DNA of 64,000 nt, from positions 434,001-498,000 of the forward strand of contig CANLXA010000002.1 in the NCBI GenBank assembly GCA_947494975.1, given 5' to 3'. This document shows, piece by piece, positions 18,146-27,780 of the stretch (its first letter is position 1; each line of letters opens with the position of its first letter). The DNA comes from an uncultured Roseicyclus sp. Its GTDB lineage: Bacteria > Pseudomonadota > Alphaproteobacteria > Rhodobacterales > Rhodobacteraceae. The notes beneath the pieces were generated by a model, which worked only from the letters and a program-made list of their open reading frames with translations, ran no database searches and was not told where the DNA came from. The position numbers and the translations under genes were made by a program.

Positions 18146-19739
18146 TCGGCTGATCCCCGCGCTTGGGCCTTGGCCCGAAATGCGGGCGGCGTTTTCGTGG
18201 GACATTCCGCAGCAATTGAACATCGCAGATGTGTGTTGTGACCGGTGGGCGCGGGCGGAGCCGGGCCGTGTGGCGGTGCGCCATCTGGGGGAGCGGCGTG
18301 AGGAGTGGACCTATGGTCAACTCAAATCCGCCTCCGACGCGCTTGCCGCGACGTTGGCCGCCAATGGCGTCGGGCGGGGTGACCGGGTTGCGATCTTCAT
18401 GGCGCAGAACCCGCGCGTGCTTGTCGCGCATTTCGCGGCGATGAAGCTGGGGGCCATTGCGCTGCCGCTCTTCACGCTCTTTGGCGAGGATGCCCTGCGC
18501 TACCGGCTGGCCGATTCCGGGGCGCGGGCGATTGTGGCGGATGCGGCGGTGTTGGATCTTGTCCTGTCGCTCCGGCCCGATCTGCCCGAGTTGCGCATTG
18601 TGCTGGCGACGGAATCGCCGCGCGCGCCGGTCCTGGCGCTGGAGGAGGCGATGGCGGGTGGGGCGGCCCCCATAGCCGCAACGAAGGCGGACGATCCGGC
18701 GGTGATGATCTACACGTCGGGCACGACGGGGGATCCCAAGGGCGTGTTGCACGCCCATCGGTTCCTTTATGGCCACTTGCCCTGCATGGAGCTGTCGCAG
18801 GGTGGGTTTCCTCAAGTCGGCGATTTGGGATGGACGCCCGCGGATTGGGCGTGGATCGGCGGGCTGATGGATATGGCGATGCCATGCCTGTTCTACGGCG
18901 TGCCGCTGGTGTCGCACCGGTTCGCCAAGTTCGAGCCCGAGGCGGCTTATGATCTGATGGTGCAGGAGGGGGTGAGCAATGCGTTCCTGCCACCGACCGC
19001 CCTGCGGCTGATGCGGCAGGTGGCGGCGCCGACGGGATTGCGCTTGCGCGCCATCGGGTCCGGGGGTGAAGCTTTGGGCGGTGACCTGCTGGAGTGGAGC
19101 CGCGGCGCGCTTGGCTGCCCGATCAATGAATTCTACGGCCAGACCGAGGCCAATCTGGTTGTCTCTGCCTGCGATGGCGTGATGGCGCGCGTGCCGGGCG
19201 CGATGGGCCTGCCGGTGCCCGGACATGAGGTGGCGGTGTTGGGGCCGGATGACCGCCCCGTTGCCGCCGGGGAGGTGGGAGAGATCTGCGTCGCGTCGCC
19301 CGATCCGGTCATGATGCTGCGGTACTGGAACAAGCCCGAAGCCACAGAAAAGAAGGTTGTGAACGGGTGGCTCAGAACCGGCGATCTGGCGATGATGCGC
19401 GGGGACGGGCAACTGGTGTTCCACGCCCGAGACGACGATGTGATCACCTCCGCCGGGTACCGCATCGGCCCGGTGGAAATCGAACAGGCGCTGGCCAGCC
19501 ACGCCGATGTGGTGATGGCGGCGGTGGTGGGGGAGTCGGACCCGGTTCGCACGGAGATCGTCGTGGCCCATGTGGTGGTGCGCGCAGGGGCCGGGACGGA
19601 GGGATTGGAGACGGAGCTGAAGGCGCTGGTTCGCGACAAGGTCTCCGCCCATGTGGTGCCGCGCAAGATCGTCTACGCCGAAACCCTTCCAATGACGGCG
19701 ACGGGCAAGATCCTGCGCCGCGCGCTGCGGGCGGGCTGA
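18135..19739 (+). CDS. Acyl-CoA synthetase (AMP-forming), ANL superfamily
   Basis: A 534-residue adenylate-forming enzyme that would activate a carboxylic acid to its CoA thioester. Motif A3 is MIYTSGTTGDPKGVLH (about 191-206), A5 is in NEFYGQTEAN, A8 in GWLRTGDLAMM and the C-terminal A10 lysine in PMTATGKILRR. The sequence resembles medium-chain or aryl acyl-CoA synthetases such as those annotated acs/AtoE-like, but the substrate is undetermined. The TTG at 18135 is chosen because family members have residues equivalent to LIPALGPWPEMRAAFSWDIP; the ATG at 18180 would cut into that region. Confidence 0.85.
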   Translation: MPNDRLIPALGPWPEMRAAFSWDIPQQLNIADVCCDRWARAEPGRVAVRHLGERREEWTYGQLKSASDALAATLAANGVGRGDRVAIFMAQNPRVLVAHFAAMKLGAIALPLFTLFGEDALRYRLADSGARAIVADAAVLDLVLSLRPDLPELRIVLATESPRAPVLALEEAMAGGAAPIAATKADDPAVMIYTSGTTGDPKGVLHAHRFLYGHLPCMELSQGGFPQVGDLGWTPADWAWIGGLMDMAMPCLFYGVPLVSHRFAKFEPEAAYDLMVQEGVSNAFLPPTALRLMRQVAAPTGLRLRAIGSGGEALGGDLLEWSRGALGCPINEFYGQTEANLVVSACDGVMARVPGAMGLPVPGHEVAVLGPDDRPVAAGEVGEICVASPDPVMMLRYWNKPEATEKKVVNGWLRTGDLAMMRGDGQLVFHARDDDVITSAGYRIGPVEIEQALASHADVVMAAVVGESDPVRTEIVVAHVVVRAGAGTEGLETELKALVRDKVSAHVVPRKIVYAETLPMTATGKILRRALRAG

Positions 19740-19747
19740 GGCCGGGC

Positions 19748-21031
19748 CTATTTCTCGATGGACCGGCGGATGGAGCGCACGATCATCCAGACGACCACCA
19801 CCGTCGGCAGGACCGCGAAAGCCGTCAGCAGCGTCTGATCCACGCCGAGCGGCTGGCTGAGCGGGCGGATCAGGTAGACCACGAGGTTCACGGCGTAATA
19901 GCTGATCGCGACGATCGATAGGCCCTCGACCGTTTTTTGCAGGCGAAGCTGCAGGTCCGAGCGCTTGTCCATCGATTCCAGCAATTGCTGGTTCTGTGCC
20001 GACCGGTCGACATCCACCCGCGTCCGCAAAAGGTCCCCGGCGCGGATCGCCCTGTCCGTCATCGAGACGAGCCGCCGTTCGGTGGCCTTGATCGTGCGCA
20101 TCGCGGGATCGAAGCGGCGCATCATGAACTCCGCGAAAGTCTGGCGGCCCAGAAACCGCTCCTCGCGCAACACCTCGATGCGCTGGTTCACCAGCGCCTC
20201 GTAAGCGCCGGTTGCGCCGAAGCGGAAGGCGCTGTCGGCTTGCAGCTTCTCCAATTCGGCGGCGGCCGTCAGAAGGTCTTTCAATGTCTCGTCGGGTTTG
20301 CGCAGATCGCCCGTCAGGTCCTTCACCAGCCCCGACAAGCTTTCGTCGATCACACCCATATGGGCGGAGATTTCCCGCGCCCGGGGCAGACCCAGCATCG
20401 ACATGGCCTTGTATGTCTCGATCTCGCAGATCCGCTGCACGATCCGGCCAATGCGCCGGTCGCCCGTATCGGGCTTGGTGAACACGGCAAAGCGCATGTT
20501 GCCCTGGCTGTCGATGCGGAAATCGCCCGCGATGATCGCGGTGCCGTCGAGCACGCGCGACACGGCTAGGCTTTCGGGCACGAACCAATCGGAGAGTTGC
20601 TCGGTGATGGTGGCGTCCTTGGCGGGTTCGGGCGCGTATCGGATATGGGCGGAGGTGATGCGGACGCCCGGCGCGGCCTCCAACCAATCGTCGGGAAACA
20701 CATCCCAGGCCGCGGGATCAAAGGGCCGGTCGGCGCTGTTTTCCTGAAACGCCGTGTAGGTCACGAATTCCGTGTGGCTTTCCCATTTCAGGTGAAACCG
20801 CCCAAGCTGCGCGAAGTAATGGGTGGCATCGGGGCCGGGATGCTGTGCGCCGAACCGGTCCAGCAGCGCCAGGAGATGCGCCCGGTCCAGCCCCCGATCC
20901 CGCTTGGCGGCCTCTTTGGGTTGCTTGATGGCCAGATAGACCGCCTGGCCCGGGCATGCGAGCGACGGGAAGGGCCGCGCGTGAAGCTCATTGGCCAGCT
21001 GGTAGCGGAGCGGATGGTCTTGCAAGGGCAT
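19748..21031 (-). CDS. DUF3422 family membrane protein
   Basis: A 427-residue protein matching the DUF3422 family of Alpha- and Betaproteobacteria: N-terminal HPLRYQLANELHARPFP, a central soluble domain, a helical coiled region, and two C-terminal membrane helices (about 365-385 and 395-415), an arrangement reminiscent of CorA-like channels. The function is unknown. The ATG at 21031 is placed by family N-terminus; the frame is open further upstream but reads as non-coding. It converges on the acyl-CoA synthetase gene with an 8-base gap. Confidence 0.85.
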   Translation of the reverse strand: MPLQDHPLRYQLANELHARPFPSLACPGQAVYLAIKQPKEAAKRDRGLDRAHLLALLDRFGAQHPGPDATHYFAQLGRFHLKWESHTEFVTYTAFQENSADRPFDPAAWDVFPDDWLEAAPGVRITSAHIRYAPEPAKDATITEQLSDWFVPESLAVSRVLDGTAIIAGDFRIDSQGNMRFAVFTKPDTGDRRIGRIVQRICEIETYKAMSMLGLPRAREISAHMGVIDESLSGLVKDLTGDLRKPDETLKDLLTAAAELEKLQADSAFRFGATGAYEALVNQRIEVLREERFLGRQTFAEFMMRRFDPAMRTIKATERRLVSMTDRAIRAGDLLRTRVDVDRSAQNQQLLESMDKRSDLQLRLQKTVEGLSIVAISYYAVNLVVYLIRPLSQPLGVDQTLLTAFAVLPTVVVVWMIVRSIRRSIEK

Positions 21032-21193
21032 GAGGTGGGGCGGTCCGAAAGGGCGTTTGAATGATAGATAGCGTGGATATCTGCCATGTAAACAGAAAAA
21101 TCCAATGATTTTAATGGGTTGCCAGAGTGCAATTGTATACCGAAATGGGCCGCTCCGGATCACCGGCCCAGTTTTGTACGCAAATTCAAGGCA

Positions 21194-21955
21194 TCAGGTC
21201 ACATGGCCGCCGGCGATCTGGATGGCCTGGCCGTTCACGCTGCGCGCCGCATCGCTGCACAGCCAGAGCGCGGTGGCGGTGATTTCCTCGGTGTCGAGGA
21301 GGCGTTTGTGACGGTTGCCGCGGGCGAGGTAGCTGCGGGCCTCGTCCACTGACACGCCTTGATGGGCGGCGATGGCGGCGGCGTTGCGATCCACGATCGG
21401 CGTGTCGACATAGCCCGGGCAGATTGCGTTGAACGTCATCCCGCCGCCCAGATATTCCTCGGAGAGCCCCCGGATCAGCCCGATCACCCCGTGTTTGGAG
21501 GCGGTATAGGCAATCGCGCCCTTCAGGCCGCGCAGCCCGGCGATGGAGGATATCGCGATCATGCGGCCCCAATCCTCGCGCTCCAGCGTGGCCATGGCGG
21601 CCTGGAAGGTGAGGAACACACCGTCGAGATTGGTGGCCATCGTGGCGCGCCAATGCTCGGGCGTTTCCTTGCGGAACGCGGCGGGCTCGGCGATGCCCGC
21701 ATTGGCAACGCAGATCGCAATGGGTCCGTGGGCCCGGACGGCCTTGGCGATACCGCCCTGCACGCTGTCGGCGTCGGTCACGTCCATTGCCAGCGGATGC
21801 AGGCGCGGATGCGTGCCCGCCACCTCCTCCAACCGGGCCAGGGTGCGGCCCGTGATCGTCACCTCGGCCCCGGCCTCGGCCAATCCCATCGCGATGTCTA
21901 GCCCGATGCCCGTTCCGCCGCCGGTGACCAGCGCGTGGCGCCCTTGATGTTCCAT
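21194..21955 (-). CDS. Short-chain dehydrogenase/reductase (3-hydroxybutyrate dehydrogenase-like)
   Basis: A 253-residue classical SDR. The cofactor motif is TGGGTGIG (11-18), then NAG in the central strand; the catalytic residues are the Ser of ISSIAG and YTASK (Y-x3-K). The C-terminal NGQAIQIAGG is typical. The fold and length fit 3-hydroxybutyrate or beta-ketoacyl-type reductases, but sequence alone does not decide the substrate. It is divergent from pntA and 162 bases upstream of the DUF3422 gene on the same strand. Confidence 0.8.
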   Translation of the reverse strand: MEHQGRHALVTGGGTGIGLDIAMGLAEAGAEVTITGRTLARLEEVAGTHPRLHPLAMDVTDADSVQGGIAKAVRAHGPIAICVANAGIAEPAAFRKETPEHWRATMATNLDGVFLTFQAAMATLEREDWGRMIAISSIAGLRGLKGAIAYTASKHGVIGLIRGLSEEYLGGGMTFNAICPGYVDTPIVDRNAAAIAAHQGVSVDEARSYLARGNRHKRLLDTEEITATALWLCSDAARSVNGQAIQIAGGHVT

Positions 21956-22131
21956 GGTGCTCTCCCTTGCCGATGCTGCAGCCTAGCGCGCCCACCGCGC
22001 GCTGCAACCGCGCAAGAAACTGCGCCGCTATGCCGCCGCGCACGAAACAATAATACGCGCAATCCCGTTGTGGCCCGGTGTCGTGCTTGCTAAGGGGCAT
22101 TGATGCGACCTTGGACAATGGGGGACACGCG

Positions 22132-23706
22132 GTGAAAATCGGAGCTCCAAAGGAACTAGAGGCGGGTGAAGCGCGGGTGGCGATGACGCCGGATTCCGCA
22201 ACGCAGCTGCAAAAACTCGGATATGACTGCCTGATCGAGACCGGTGCGGGCGCGGCGGCGGGCTTTACCGATGCGGCCTACAAGGCGGCGGGTGTCGAGG
22301 TTGTGAAAACCGCGGCGGCCCTGTGGAAGGCGGCCGACATCGTCGCCAAGGTCAGGCCACCCACCACTGCCGAAACCAAGAAGCTGCGCCAGGGGCAGTT
22401 GCTGATCTCGTTCTTCTATCCCGGCCAGAACGAGAAGCTGATGGAAGCGGCGCGCGCCAAGGGCGCGAATGTGATTGCGATGGATATGGTTCCGCGCATT
22501 TCACGGGCGCAGAAGATGGATGCGCTCAGCTCCATGGCCAATATCGCGGGCTACCGCGCGGTGATCGAGGCGGGCAACAATTTCGGCCGCTTCTTCACCG
22601 GCCAGGTGACGGCGGCGGGCAAGGTGCCGCCTGCCAAGGTTCTTGTGGTCGGTGCCGGTGTGGCGGGCCTTGCCGCGATCGGCACGTCCACGTCGCTCGG
22701 CGCAATCACCTACGCCTTCGACGTACGGCCCGAAGTGGCCGAGCAGGTCGAGAGCATGGGCGCGGAATTCGTGTTCCTCGATTTCGAGGAGGAGCAGCAG
22801 GACGGGTCGGCCACGGGCGGCTATGCCTCCGTCTCCAGCCCCGAATTCGCCGCCGCACAGCTTGCCAAGTTCCGCGAACTTGCGCCGGAGATGGACATCG
22901 TGATCACCACGGCGCTGATCCCGGGCCGCGACGCGCCGGAATTGTGGACCGAGGACATGGTCGCTTCGATGAAGCCCGGCTCGGTTATCGTGGACCTCGC
23001 CGCCGAGCGTGGCGGGAATTGCAAGCTGACCGTCAAGGACGAGAAGATCGTGACCGACAATGGTGTCACGATCATCGGCTATACCGATTTCCCCAGCCGG
23101 ATGGCGGCCCAAAGCTCGGCGCTTTACGGCAACAATATCCGCCACATGATGACCGACCTGACGCCCGAGAAGGATGGCACCGTCAACCACAATATGGAGG
23201 ATGACGTAATCCGGGGTGCGACGGCCGTTTATGCCGAGGAAATCACCTTCCCGCCACCGCCGCCCAAGGTGGCCGCCATCGCGGCCGCGCCCAAGAAGGA
23301 GAAGCCCCGCGAGCTGACGGCCGAGGAAAAGCGCGCCAACGAAGTGGCGGCCTTCAAGCAGCAGACCAAGAACCAGGTCACGCTGATCGGCATCGGCGCG
23401 GTTCTGGTTCTGGCGGTGGGGCTGATCGCGCCCGCGTCCTTCATGCAGCATTTCATCGTGTTCATCCTGTCGGTCTTCATCGGCTTCCAGGTGATCTGGA
23501 ACGTGGCGCATTCGCTGCACACGCCGCTGATGGCGGTGACCAATGCGATCTCGTCGATCATCATCCTGGGTGCGCTGATCCAGATCGGGTCAAGCTCGGT
23601 GATCATCACGATCCTTGCCGCGCTTGGCATATTCATGGCCTCCGTCAATATCTTCGGCGGCTTCCTCGTGACACGGCGGATGCTCGCCATGTTCCAGAAA
23701 TCGTAA
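22132..23706 (+). CDS. pntA: NAD(P) transhydrogenase alpha subunit
   Basis: Proton-translocating transhydrogenase subunit of 524 residues that reduces NADP+ with NADH at the expense of the proton gradient. The NAD-binding domain I has VLVVGAGVAGLAAIG, and a Pro/Lys/Ala linker leads to a C-terminal domain of about four membrane helices (about 400-515). The single-chain alpha subunit resembles the E. coli arrangement rather than the split PntAA/PntAB of Rhodospirillum. The GTG at 22132 follows GGGGGA and matches the family N-terminus (VKIGAPKE). pntB follows after 15 bases. Confidence 0.95.
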   Translation: MKIGAPKELEAGEARVAMTPDSATQLQKLGYDCLIETGAGAAAGFTDAAYKAAGVEVVKTAAALWKAADIVAKVRPPTTAETKKLRQGQLLISFFYPGQNEKLMEAARAKGANVIAMDMVPRISRAQKMDALSSMANIAGYRAVIEAGNNFGRFFTGQVTAAGKVPPAKVLVVGAGVAGLAAIGTSTSLGAITYAFDVRPEVAEQVESMGAEFVFLDFEEEQQDGSATGGYASVSSPEFAAAQLAKFRELAPEMDIVITTALIPGRDAPELWTEDMVASMKPGSVIVDLAAERGGNCKLTVKDEKIVTDNGVTIIGYTDFPSRMAAQSSALYGNNIRHMMTDLTPEKDGTVNHNMEDDVIRGATAVYAEEITFPPPPPKVAAIAAAPKKEKPRELTAEEKRANEVAAFKQQTKNQVTLIGIGAVLVLAVGLIAPASFMQHFIVFILSVFIGFQVIWNVAHSLHTPLMAVTNAISSIIILGALIQIGSSSVIITILAALGIFMASVNIFGGFLVTRRMLAMFQKS

Positions 23707-23721
23707 GGGGAGGCTGGGATA

Positions 23722-25230
23722 ATGGATTTCGGATTCACCATTGCAGCCTATGCGGTTGCGGCAGTTCTCTTCATCCTCTCGCTGGGGGGGCTTTCCGGGC
23801 AGGAAAGCGCAAAACGCGCCGTCTGGTACGGCATTGCCGGTATGGCCATTGCGGTGATCGCGACGATCATCGGGCCGGGTGCCGGCCTTTGGATCATGTC
23901 GCTTGTCCTGATCGCGGGCGGCGCTGCGGTGGGCTATCAGTTGGCCACGCGCGTACAGATGACCCAGATGCCCGAGCTTGTGGCGATCATGCACTCGCTT
24001 GTAGGTCTGGCTGCCGTGTTCGTGGGCTTCAACGCCCATATCGAACTGGTGCGTGTGGCGCAGATCTTCACCGATGCAGGCTTGCCCTATCCGCAGCCCG
24101 AGGGGCCCTTGAGCGATGCGGCCTATGCCCTTTCGGGCTCGCTGGCGAGCTTTGGCGAACTTCTGGCCAAGAAAACCGCTGTTGAGGTCGGCATCCTGCG
24201 GGTCGAACTGGCGCTGGGAATCTGGATCGGGGCGGTAACCTTCACCGGATCGGTTGTGGCCTATGGCAAGCTGTCGGGCAATTCGTCGATGCTGCCGTTC
24301 AAGATCGACACGGCGGCCAAGAAACTGCCCGGCGGCCACATTCTGAACGCGGGCGCAGCGGCATTGTCGGTGATCTTGCTGATCATGTATCTGAGCGGAT
24401 CGGGCGGCTGGACGCTGGTCCTGCTGACGCTGTTGGCGCTCTTCATCGGCTATCACCTGATCATGGGGATTGGCGGGGCGGACATGCCCGTGGTGGTCTC
24501 GATGCTGAACTCCTATTCCGGGTGGGCGGCGGCCGCGATCGGCTTCTCGCTTGGCAACGATTTGCTGATTGTTGTCGGCGCGCTTGTGGGCTCGTCCGGT
24601 GCGATCCTGTCCTACATCATGTGCAAGGCGATGAACCGGTCCTTTGTCTCGGTCATTCTGGGCGGCTTCGGCGGCCCGGCGGGTGAGCAAATGGCCGTGG
24701 AAGGTGAGCAGGTCGCCATTGACGCCGACGGTGTGGCAACGGCGCTGAACGAGGCCGACAGCGTCGTGATCGTGCCGGGTTACGGCATGGCCGTGGCGCA
24801 GGCACAGCAAAACGTGGCCGAGTTGACCCGCAAGCTGCGCGCGCAGGGCAAGGAGGTGCGGTTCGCGATCCACCCCGTGGCGGGCCGCTTGCCGGGGCAC
24901 ATGAACGTGCTGCTGGCCGAGGCCAAGGTGCCGTACGACATCGTGCTGGAGATGGACGAGATCAACGATGACTTCCCGGATACGGACGTCGCCATCGTCA
25001 TCGGCTCCAACGACATCGTGAACCCCGCCGCGCAGGACGATCCGAACAGCCCGATTGCGGGGATGCCGGTTCTGGAAGTGTGGAAGGCCAAGCAGGTTTT
25101 CGTGAGCAAGCGTGGGCAGGGCACCGGTTATTCCGGCATCGAGAACCCGCTGTTCTTCAAGGACAATACGCGGATGTTCTACGGCGATGCGAAGGCCTCG
25201 CTCGACACGCTGCTGCCGAAGATCGACTGA
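23722..25230 (+). CDS. pntB: NAD(P) transhydrogenase beta subunit
   Basis: Membrane partner of PntA, 502 residues. The N-terminal half has about eight or nine hydrophobic helices that form the proton channel with PntA. The C-terminal domain III binds NADP(H) and shows [32 protein letters not shown] and [11 protein letters not shown], all signature elements. A GGGAGG site lies 8 bases before the ATG. The operon ends at a strong rho-independent terminator 30 bases after the stop. Confidence 0.95.
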   Translation: MDFGFTIAAYAVAAVLFILSLGGLSGQESAKRAVWYGIAGMAIAVIATIIGPGAGLWIMSLVLIAGGAAVGYQLATRVQMTQMPELVAIMHSLVGLAAVFVGFNAHIELVRVAQIFTDAGLPYPQPEGPLSDAAYALSGSLASFGELLAKKTAVEVGILRVELALGIWIGAVTFTGSVVAYGKLSGNSSMLPFKIDTAAKKLPGGHILNAGAAALSVILLIMYLSGSGGWTLVLLTLLALFIGYHLIMGIGGADMPVVVSMLNSYSGWAAAAIGFSLGNDLLIVVGALVGSSGAILSYIMCKAMNRSFVSVILGGFGGPAGEQMAVEGEQVAIDADGVATALNEADSVVIVPGYGMAVAQAQQNVAELTRKLRAQGKEVRFAIHPVAGRLPGHMNVLLAEAKVPYDIVLEMDEINDDFPDTDVAIVIGSNDIVNPAAQDDPNSPIAGMPVLEVWKAKQVFVSKRGQGTGYSGIENPLFFKDNTRMFYGDAKASLDTLLPKID

Positions 25231-25259
25231 GGATTCGGTACAATCAGACAAGACAGACG

Positions 25260-25285
25260 CCCCCGCCGCAACCGGCGGGGGTTTT
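25260..25285 (+). terminator. Rho-independent terminator of pntAB
   Basis: A perfect 9-bp GC stem (25260-25268 with 25273-25281), loop CAAC, followed directly by TTTT (25282-25285). It starts 30 bases after the pntB stop. Confidence 0.9.
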
Positions 25286-25383
25286 CGTGCCCGTGCGTGC
25301 CGATGCGAATGTCTTTGGGGAATTGTCGAAACGCGGCTAGGCTTCCCGCATTCAAACAGATGTTGCATTCCACGAGGTCCCCC

Positions 25384-25737
25384 ATGTTTCGATCCCTTTT
25401 TGTCGCCGCTGCCCTTGCGCTCAGCACGTTGACCGCCCTGCCTGCCGCCGCCACCGGCCATGGGTGCCAGGTGGTGCAGTTCCCCCGCGGGGCCTACGCG
25501 CATCAGGTGCAGGGCTACGCCAACCCGCACAGCTCGCAATGCTTTCGCCTCGATGTTCGCCCCGGGCAGCAGGCGCGCGTGCGCATCCTTTACGGCCCGG
25601 TCTTTTTCAGCACGACCCACACCAACGGCACCTATCAGGACGTCCGCTTTCAGACCGTGAACGGGCAGCTTTTCGTTTACGTGCACACGGATTACGCGGG
25701 CCAACACGCCTTCACGATCGAATTCGCCTTCGTGTGA
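25384..25737 (+). CDS. Small secreted protein of unknown function
   Basis: A 117-residue protein with a clear Sec signal peptide (MFRSLFVAAALALSTLTALPAAA, cleavage near residue 23) and a compact, probably beta-rich mature domain that contains two Cys residues (in HGCQVVQF and SSQCFRLDV) able to form one disulphide. The pattern of aromatic and Thr residues around FFSTTHTNGTYQDVRFQT looks like a small beta-sandwich. I recognise no named family. It sits alone between the pntAB terminator and a membrane-protein gene. Confidence 0.65.
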   Translation: MFRSLFVAAALALSTLTALPAAATGHGCQVVQFPRGAYAHQVQGYANPHSSQCFRLDVRPGQQARVRILYGPVFFSTTHTNGTYQDVRFQTVNGQLFVYVHTDYAGQHAFTIEFAFV

Positions 25738-25762
25738 TCCGGTTGCGGCGGGCGGTCACCCT

Positions 25763-26332
25763 TTGAACACGCCTGCGCATCTCATCTTCGGCGCCGCGGC
25801 CTTTGGTCGGGTCGCCCAACCCTGGACAATGACCGCCGCCTTGCTCGGCGCGCTTGCCCCCGACCTGTCGCTTTATCTCATGGTGGGGTGGCACCTGTTG
25901 ATCCTCGGCACTGATCCGCAGGTCGTGTTCGGTCAGCTCTACTTTTCCGAGGCCTGGCAGAGCGTCTTTGCGGTCGATAACTCGATCTTCGTCTGGGGCG
26001 CATTGCTGGCCGTTGCCCTGTGGCGGAAGTGGCGGATCCTTGTCTGCTTTGCAGGCGCCGCCTTGTTGCATATCGGGCTCGATTTTCCGCTGCATGCGGG
26101 GGACGGGCGCCCGCATTTCTGGCCATTGAGCGATTGGGTGTTCGACAGCCCGCTGAGCTATTGGGATAGCCGCCACGGCGCGCGGTGGATCGGCCCGGCG
26201 GAACTGCTGGCCAGTGCGGCCCTGGTGGTGGTGCTGTGGCGGCGCGTCGCTGCCTGGCACTGGCGTGGGCTTTTCGCGCTGTTGCTGGCGGCGGAATTCG
26301 CCTCGAACAACGTGTGGTACTTCGTGTTCTGA
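25763..26332 (+). CDS. Integral membrane protein of unknown function
   Basis: A 189-residue protein with about five hydrophobic helices and conserved-looking polar motifs: NTPAHLIFGAAAFG at the start, ALAPDLSLYLM, HIGLDFPLHAGDGRPHFWPLSDW and a C-terminal NNVWYFVF. The His/Asp-rich motifs resemble membrane-bound YdjM/metal-dependent hydrolase-like proteins. Homologues in Rhodobacteraceae are often mislabelled CobQ, a name this sequence does not support. The proposed start is TTG at 25763, 25 bases after the preceding stop, because NTPAHL is the family N-terminus. Confidence 0.7.
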   Translation: MNTPAHLIFGAAAFGRVAQPWTMTAALLGALAPDLSLYLMVGWHLLILGTDPQVVFGQLYFSEAWQSVFAVDNSIFVWGALLAVALWRKWRILVCFAGAALLHIGLDFPLHAGDGRPHFWPLSDWVFDSPLSYWDSRHGARWIGPAELLASAALVVVLWRRVAAWHWRGLFALLLAAEFASNNVWYFVF

Positions 26333-26348
26333 CCGGTGTGGCGGGGCG

Positions 26349-26531
26349 CTACTTGGTCAGGATCAGCTTGCCCGCACGGGTCATGCGCAAGGTGTAGGTC
26401 TTGTCATCCAGCACGATCTGCGCGGTGCCTTCCGCGCCGATCAGGCGGTGGGCGTCATAGATGGGTGCGCGAACGCCCGTGGTCGGCGGGGGTGTTCGGT
26501 CGGGTTCAGTTACACGGGTCTGGTAGGTCAT
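26349..26531 (-). CDS. hemP: Hemin uptake protein HemP
   Basis: A 60-residue protein whose C-terminal half carries the HemP signature: an I-x-L-D-x-K-x-Y-T-L-R-x-T-R-x-G-K-L-I-L-T-K pattern (about 38-60). HemP is a small cytoplasmic factor encoded with haem-uptake genes and implicated in their expression. GAGG lies about 8 bases before the ATG. No haem receptor or hmu genes are adjacent, so it is an orphan here. The upstream gap holds TGAC, 16 bases, GTCA (26566-26589), a possible iron-regulator site. Confidence 0.82.
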   Translation of the reverse strand: MTYQTRVTEPDRTPPPTTGVRAPIYDAHRLIGAEGTAQIVLDDKTYTLRMTRAGKLILTK

Positions 26532-26586
26532 GGCGGGTCCTCGGTGAGTGGCGACATCACAAACCTGACTAAAACGCTAAACCATG

Positions 26587-27780
26587 TCAATCCTGACTCT
26601 TTCCATCAGATAAAATCGGCGATGCCTCGAACGCCGCCGCCAATCGGGCCGAGGTCAATCCACGCGCCGCGGGGCGCTTGGCCAGATCCGACAGCGCATA
26701 GGTGATCTCGGCCCGGACGGGGCCGTGGCGTGGCCGGTCCCGCAGAGTGGTGAACCAATGGTCCGGCGGGTTCCGGCCCGCGCGAGCATTCGCCCAGGTC
26801 AGCGCGCGCAGGACAGCTTCGGCCTGCGGCGGCACCCGATCCGGCACGTCATGGCCGTTCAGAATCGCCCAGATCCCGGTCCAGAGCCGCCCGACAGACC
26901 ACGGATTGTAGCCACCGCCGCCCAGGACCAGAAGGCGCGGGGGGTGCAGGCCGACGATCGCGCGCAGCACGTCCCAATGGGCGTTGTTGGAGAGGTCCAA
27001 CCGGCTGAGCGGATCTTCCGTTACCGCATCCGCGCCGCATTGCACGACAATCGCATCGGGCCGGAAGGCGGAGAGGGCGGGCAGGATCAACTCGTCGCAG
27101 ATCGCCGCCATCTCGGTGTCGTTGAACCCGCGCGGCACAGGCAGGTTGAGGCAATTGCCGCCACCGTCATCGGCAAGCGCGCCAGTGAAGGGCCAGCGCC
27201 GATCCTCGTGCACGGAAATCAGCAGGGTCTCGGGATCGCCCGCAAACCCGGCCTCCACCCCGTCGCAATGGTGTGCGTCGATATCGACATAGGCGATGCG
27301 TGTCGCGCCGTTGCGGCGCAGGGAGAGCATGGCGAGGACGGGGTCGTTGAGGTAGCAAAAGCCCCCGGCGCGGTCGGGCATCCCGTGATGGGTGCCGCCG
27401 CCGGGATGGTAGATCACGCCGCCCTGCTTCAACAGCTCCCCGGACAGGAGCGACGCCCCTGCGGCAGTGGCGGGGCGGCGAAACATCTCGGGGTAGATCG
27501 GGTTTGAGACGGTGCCGAGGCCGTGGCGAATGCGGGTGTCATCACTCACCGTCTGCTCGGCTTCGGCACGTTGGAGCGCCGAGACATATTCCGGCGTATG
27601 CCAGACATGAAGCGCGGCGGGTTTGGCGCGGGGCGAATTGCGGTACTGATCCGGCCCCAACCAGCCCATCGCGCGCGACAGGTCCATCACGGTTGACACA
27701 CGCGGCACACGCAGAGGATGCCAGCGCCCGTAGCTGGAGCCTCGATAAATCTCGGAGCCCAGGAAAAGCGGTGGGCTCAC
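26587..27780 (-). CDS. AcuC-like histone deacetylase family protein
   Basis: A 397-residue zinc-dependent deacetylase of the HDAC/AcuC/AphA superfamily. The metal and catalytic motifs are visible: HPGGGTHHGMPDRAGGFCYLND and VDIDAHHCDGVE, then a conserved GGGGYNP. Bacterial members deacetylate lysines on enzymes such as acetyl-CoA synthetase, or polyamines. The start is GTG at 27780, which overlaps the stop of the upstream glutathione peroxidase gene by four bases (GTGA); the N-terminal residues VSPPLFLGSEIYRG support it. The two genes form a coupled pair. Confidence 0.85.
   Translation of the reverse strand: MSPPLFLGSEIYRGSSYGRWHPLRVPRVSTVMDLSRAMGWLGPDQYRNSPRAKPAALHVWHTPEYVSALQRAEAEQTVSDDTRIRHGLGTVSNPIYPEMFRRPATAAGASLLSGELLKQGGVIYHPGGGTHHGMPDRAGGFCYLNDPVLAMLSLRRNGATRIAYVDIDAHHCDGVEAGFAGDPETLLISVHEDRRWPFTGALADDGGGNCLNLPVPRGFNDTEMAAICDELILPALSAFRPDAIVVQCGADAVTEDPLSRLDLSNNAHWDVLRAIVGLHPPRLLVLGGGGYNPWSVGRLWTGIWAILNGHDVPDRVPPQAEAVLRALTWANARAGRNPPDHWFTTLRDRPRHGPVRAEITYALSDLAKRPAARGLTSARLAAAFEASPILSDGKSQD

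Noticed and set aside
18108-20687. An 859-codon open frame on the minus strand antisense to the acyl-CoA synthetase gene and covering the DUF3422 region
   Set aside because: The translation is Arg/His/Pro-rich without motifs, and two well-supported genes occupy the same bases; it is a GC-rich shadow frame.
21147-21175. Hairpin GGGCCG/CGGCCC followed by GTTTT on the plus strand
   Set aside because: It has terminator shape for the plus strand only, and no plus-strand gene reads into it; both flanking genes are on the minus strand.
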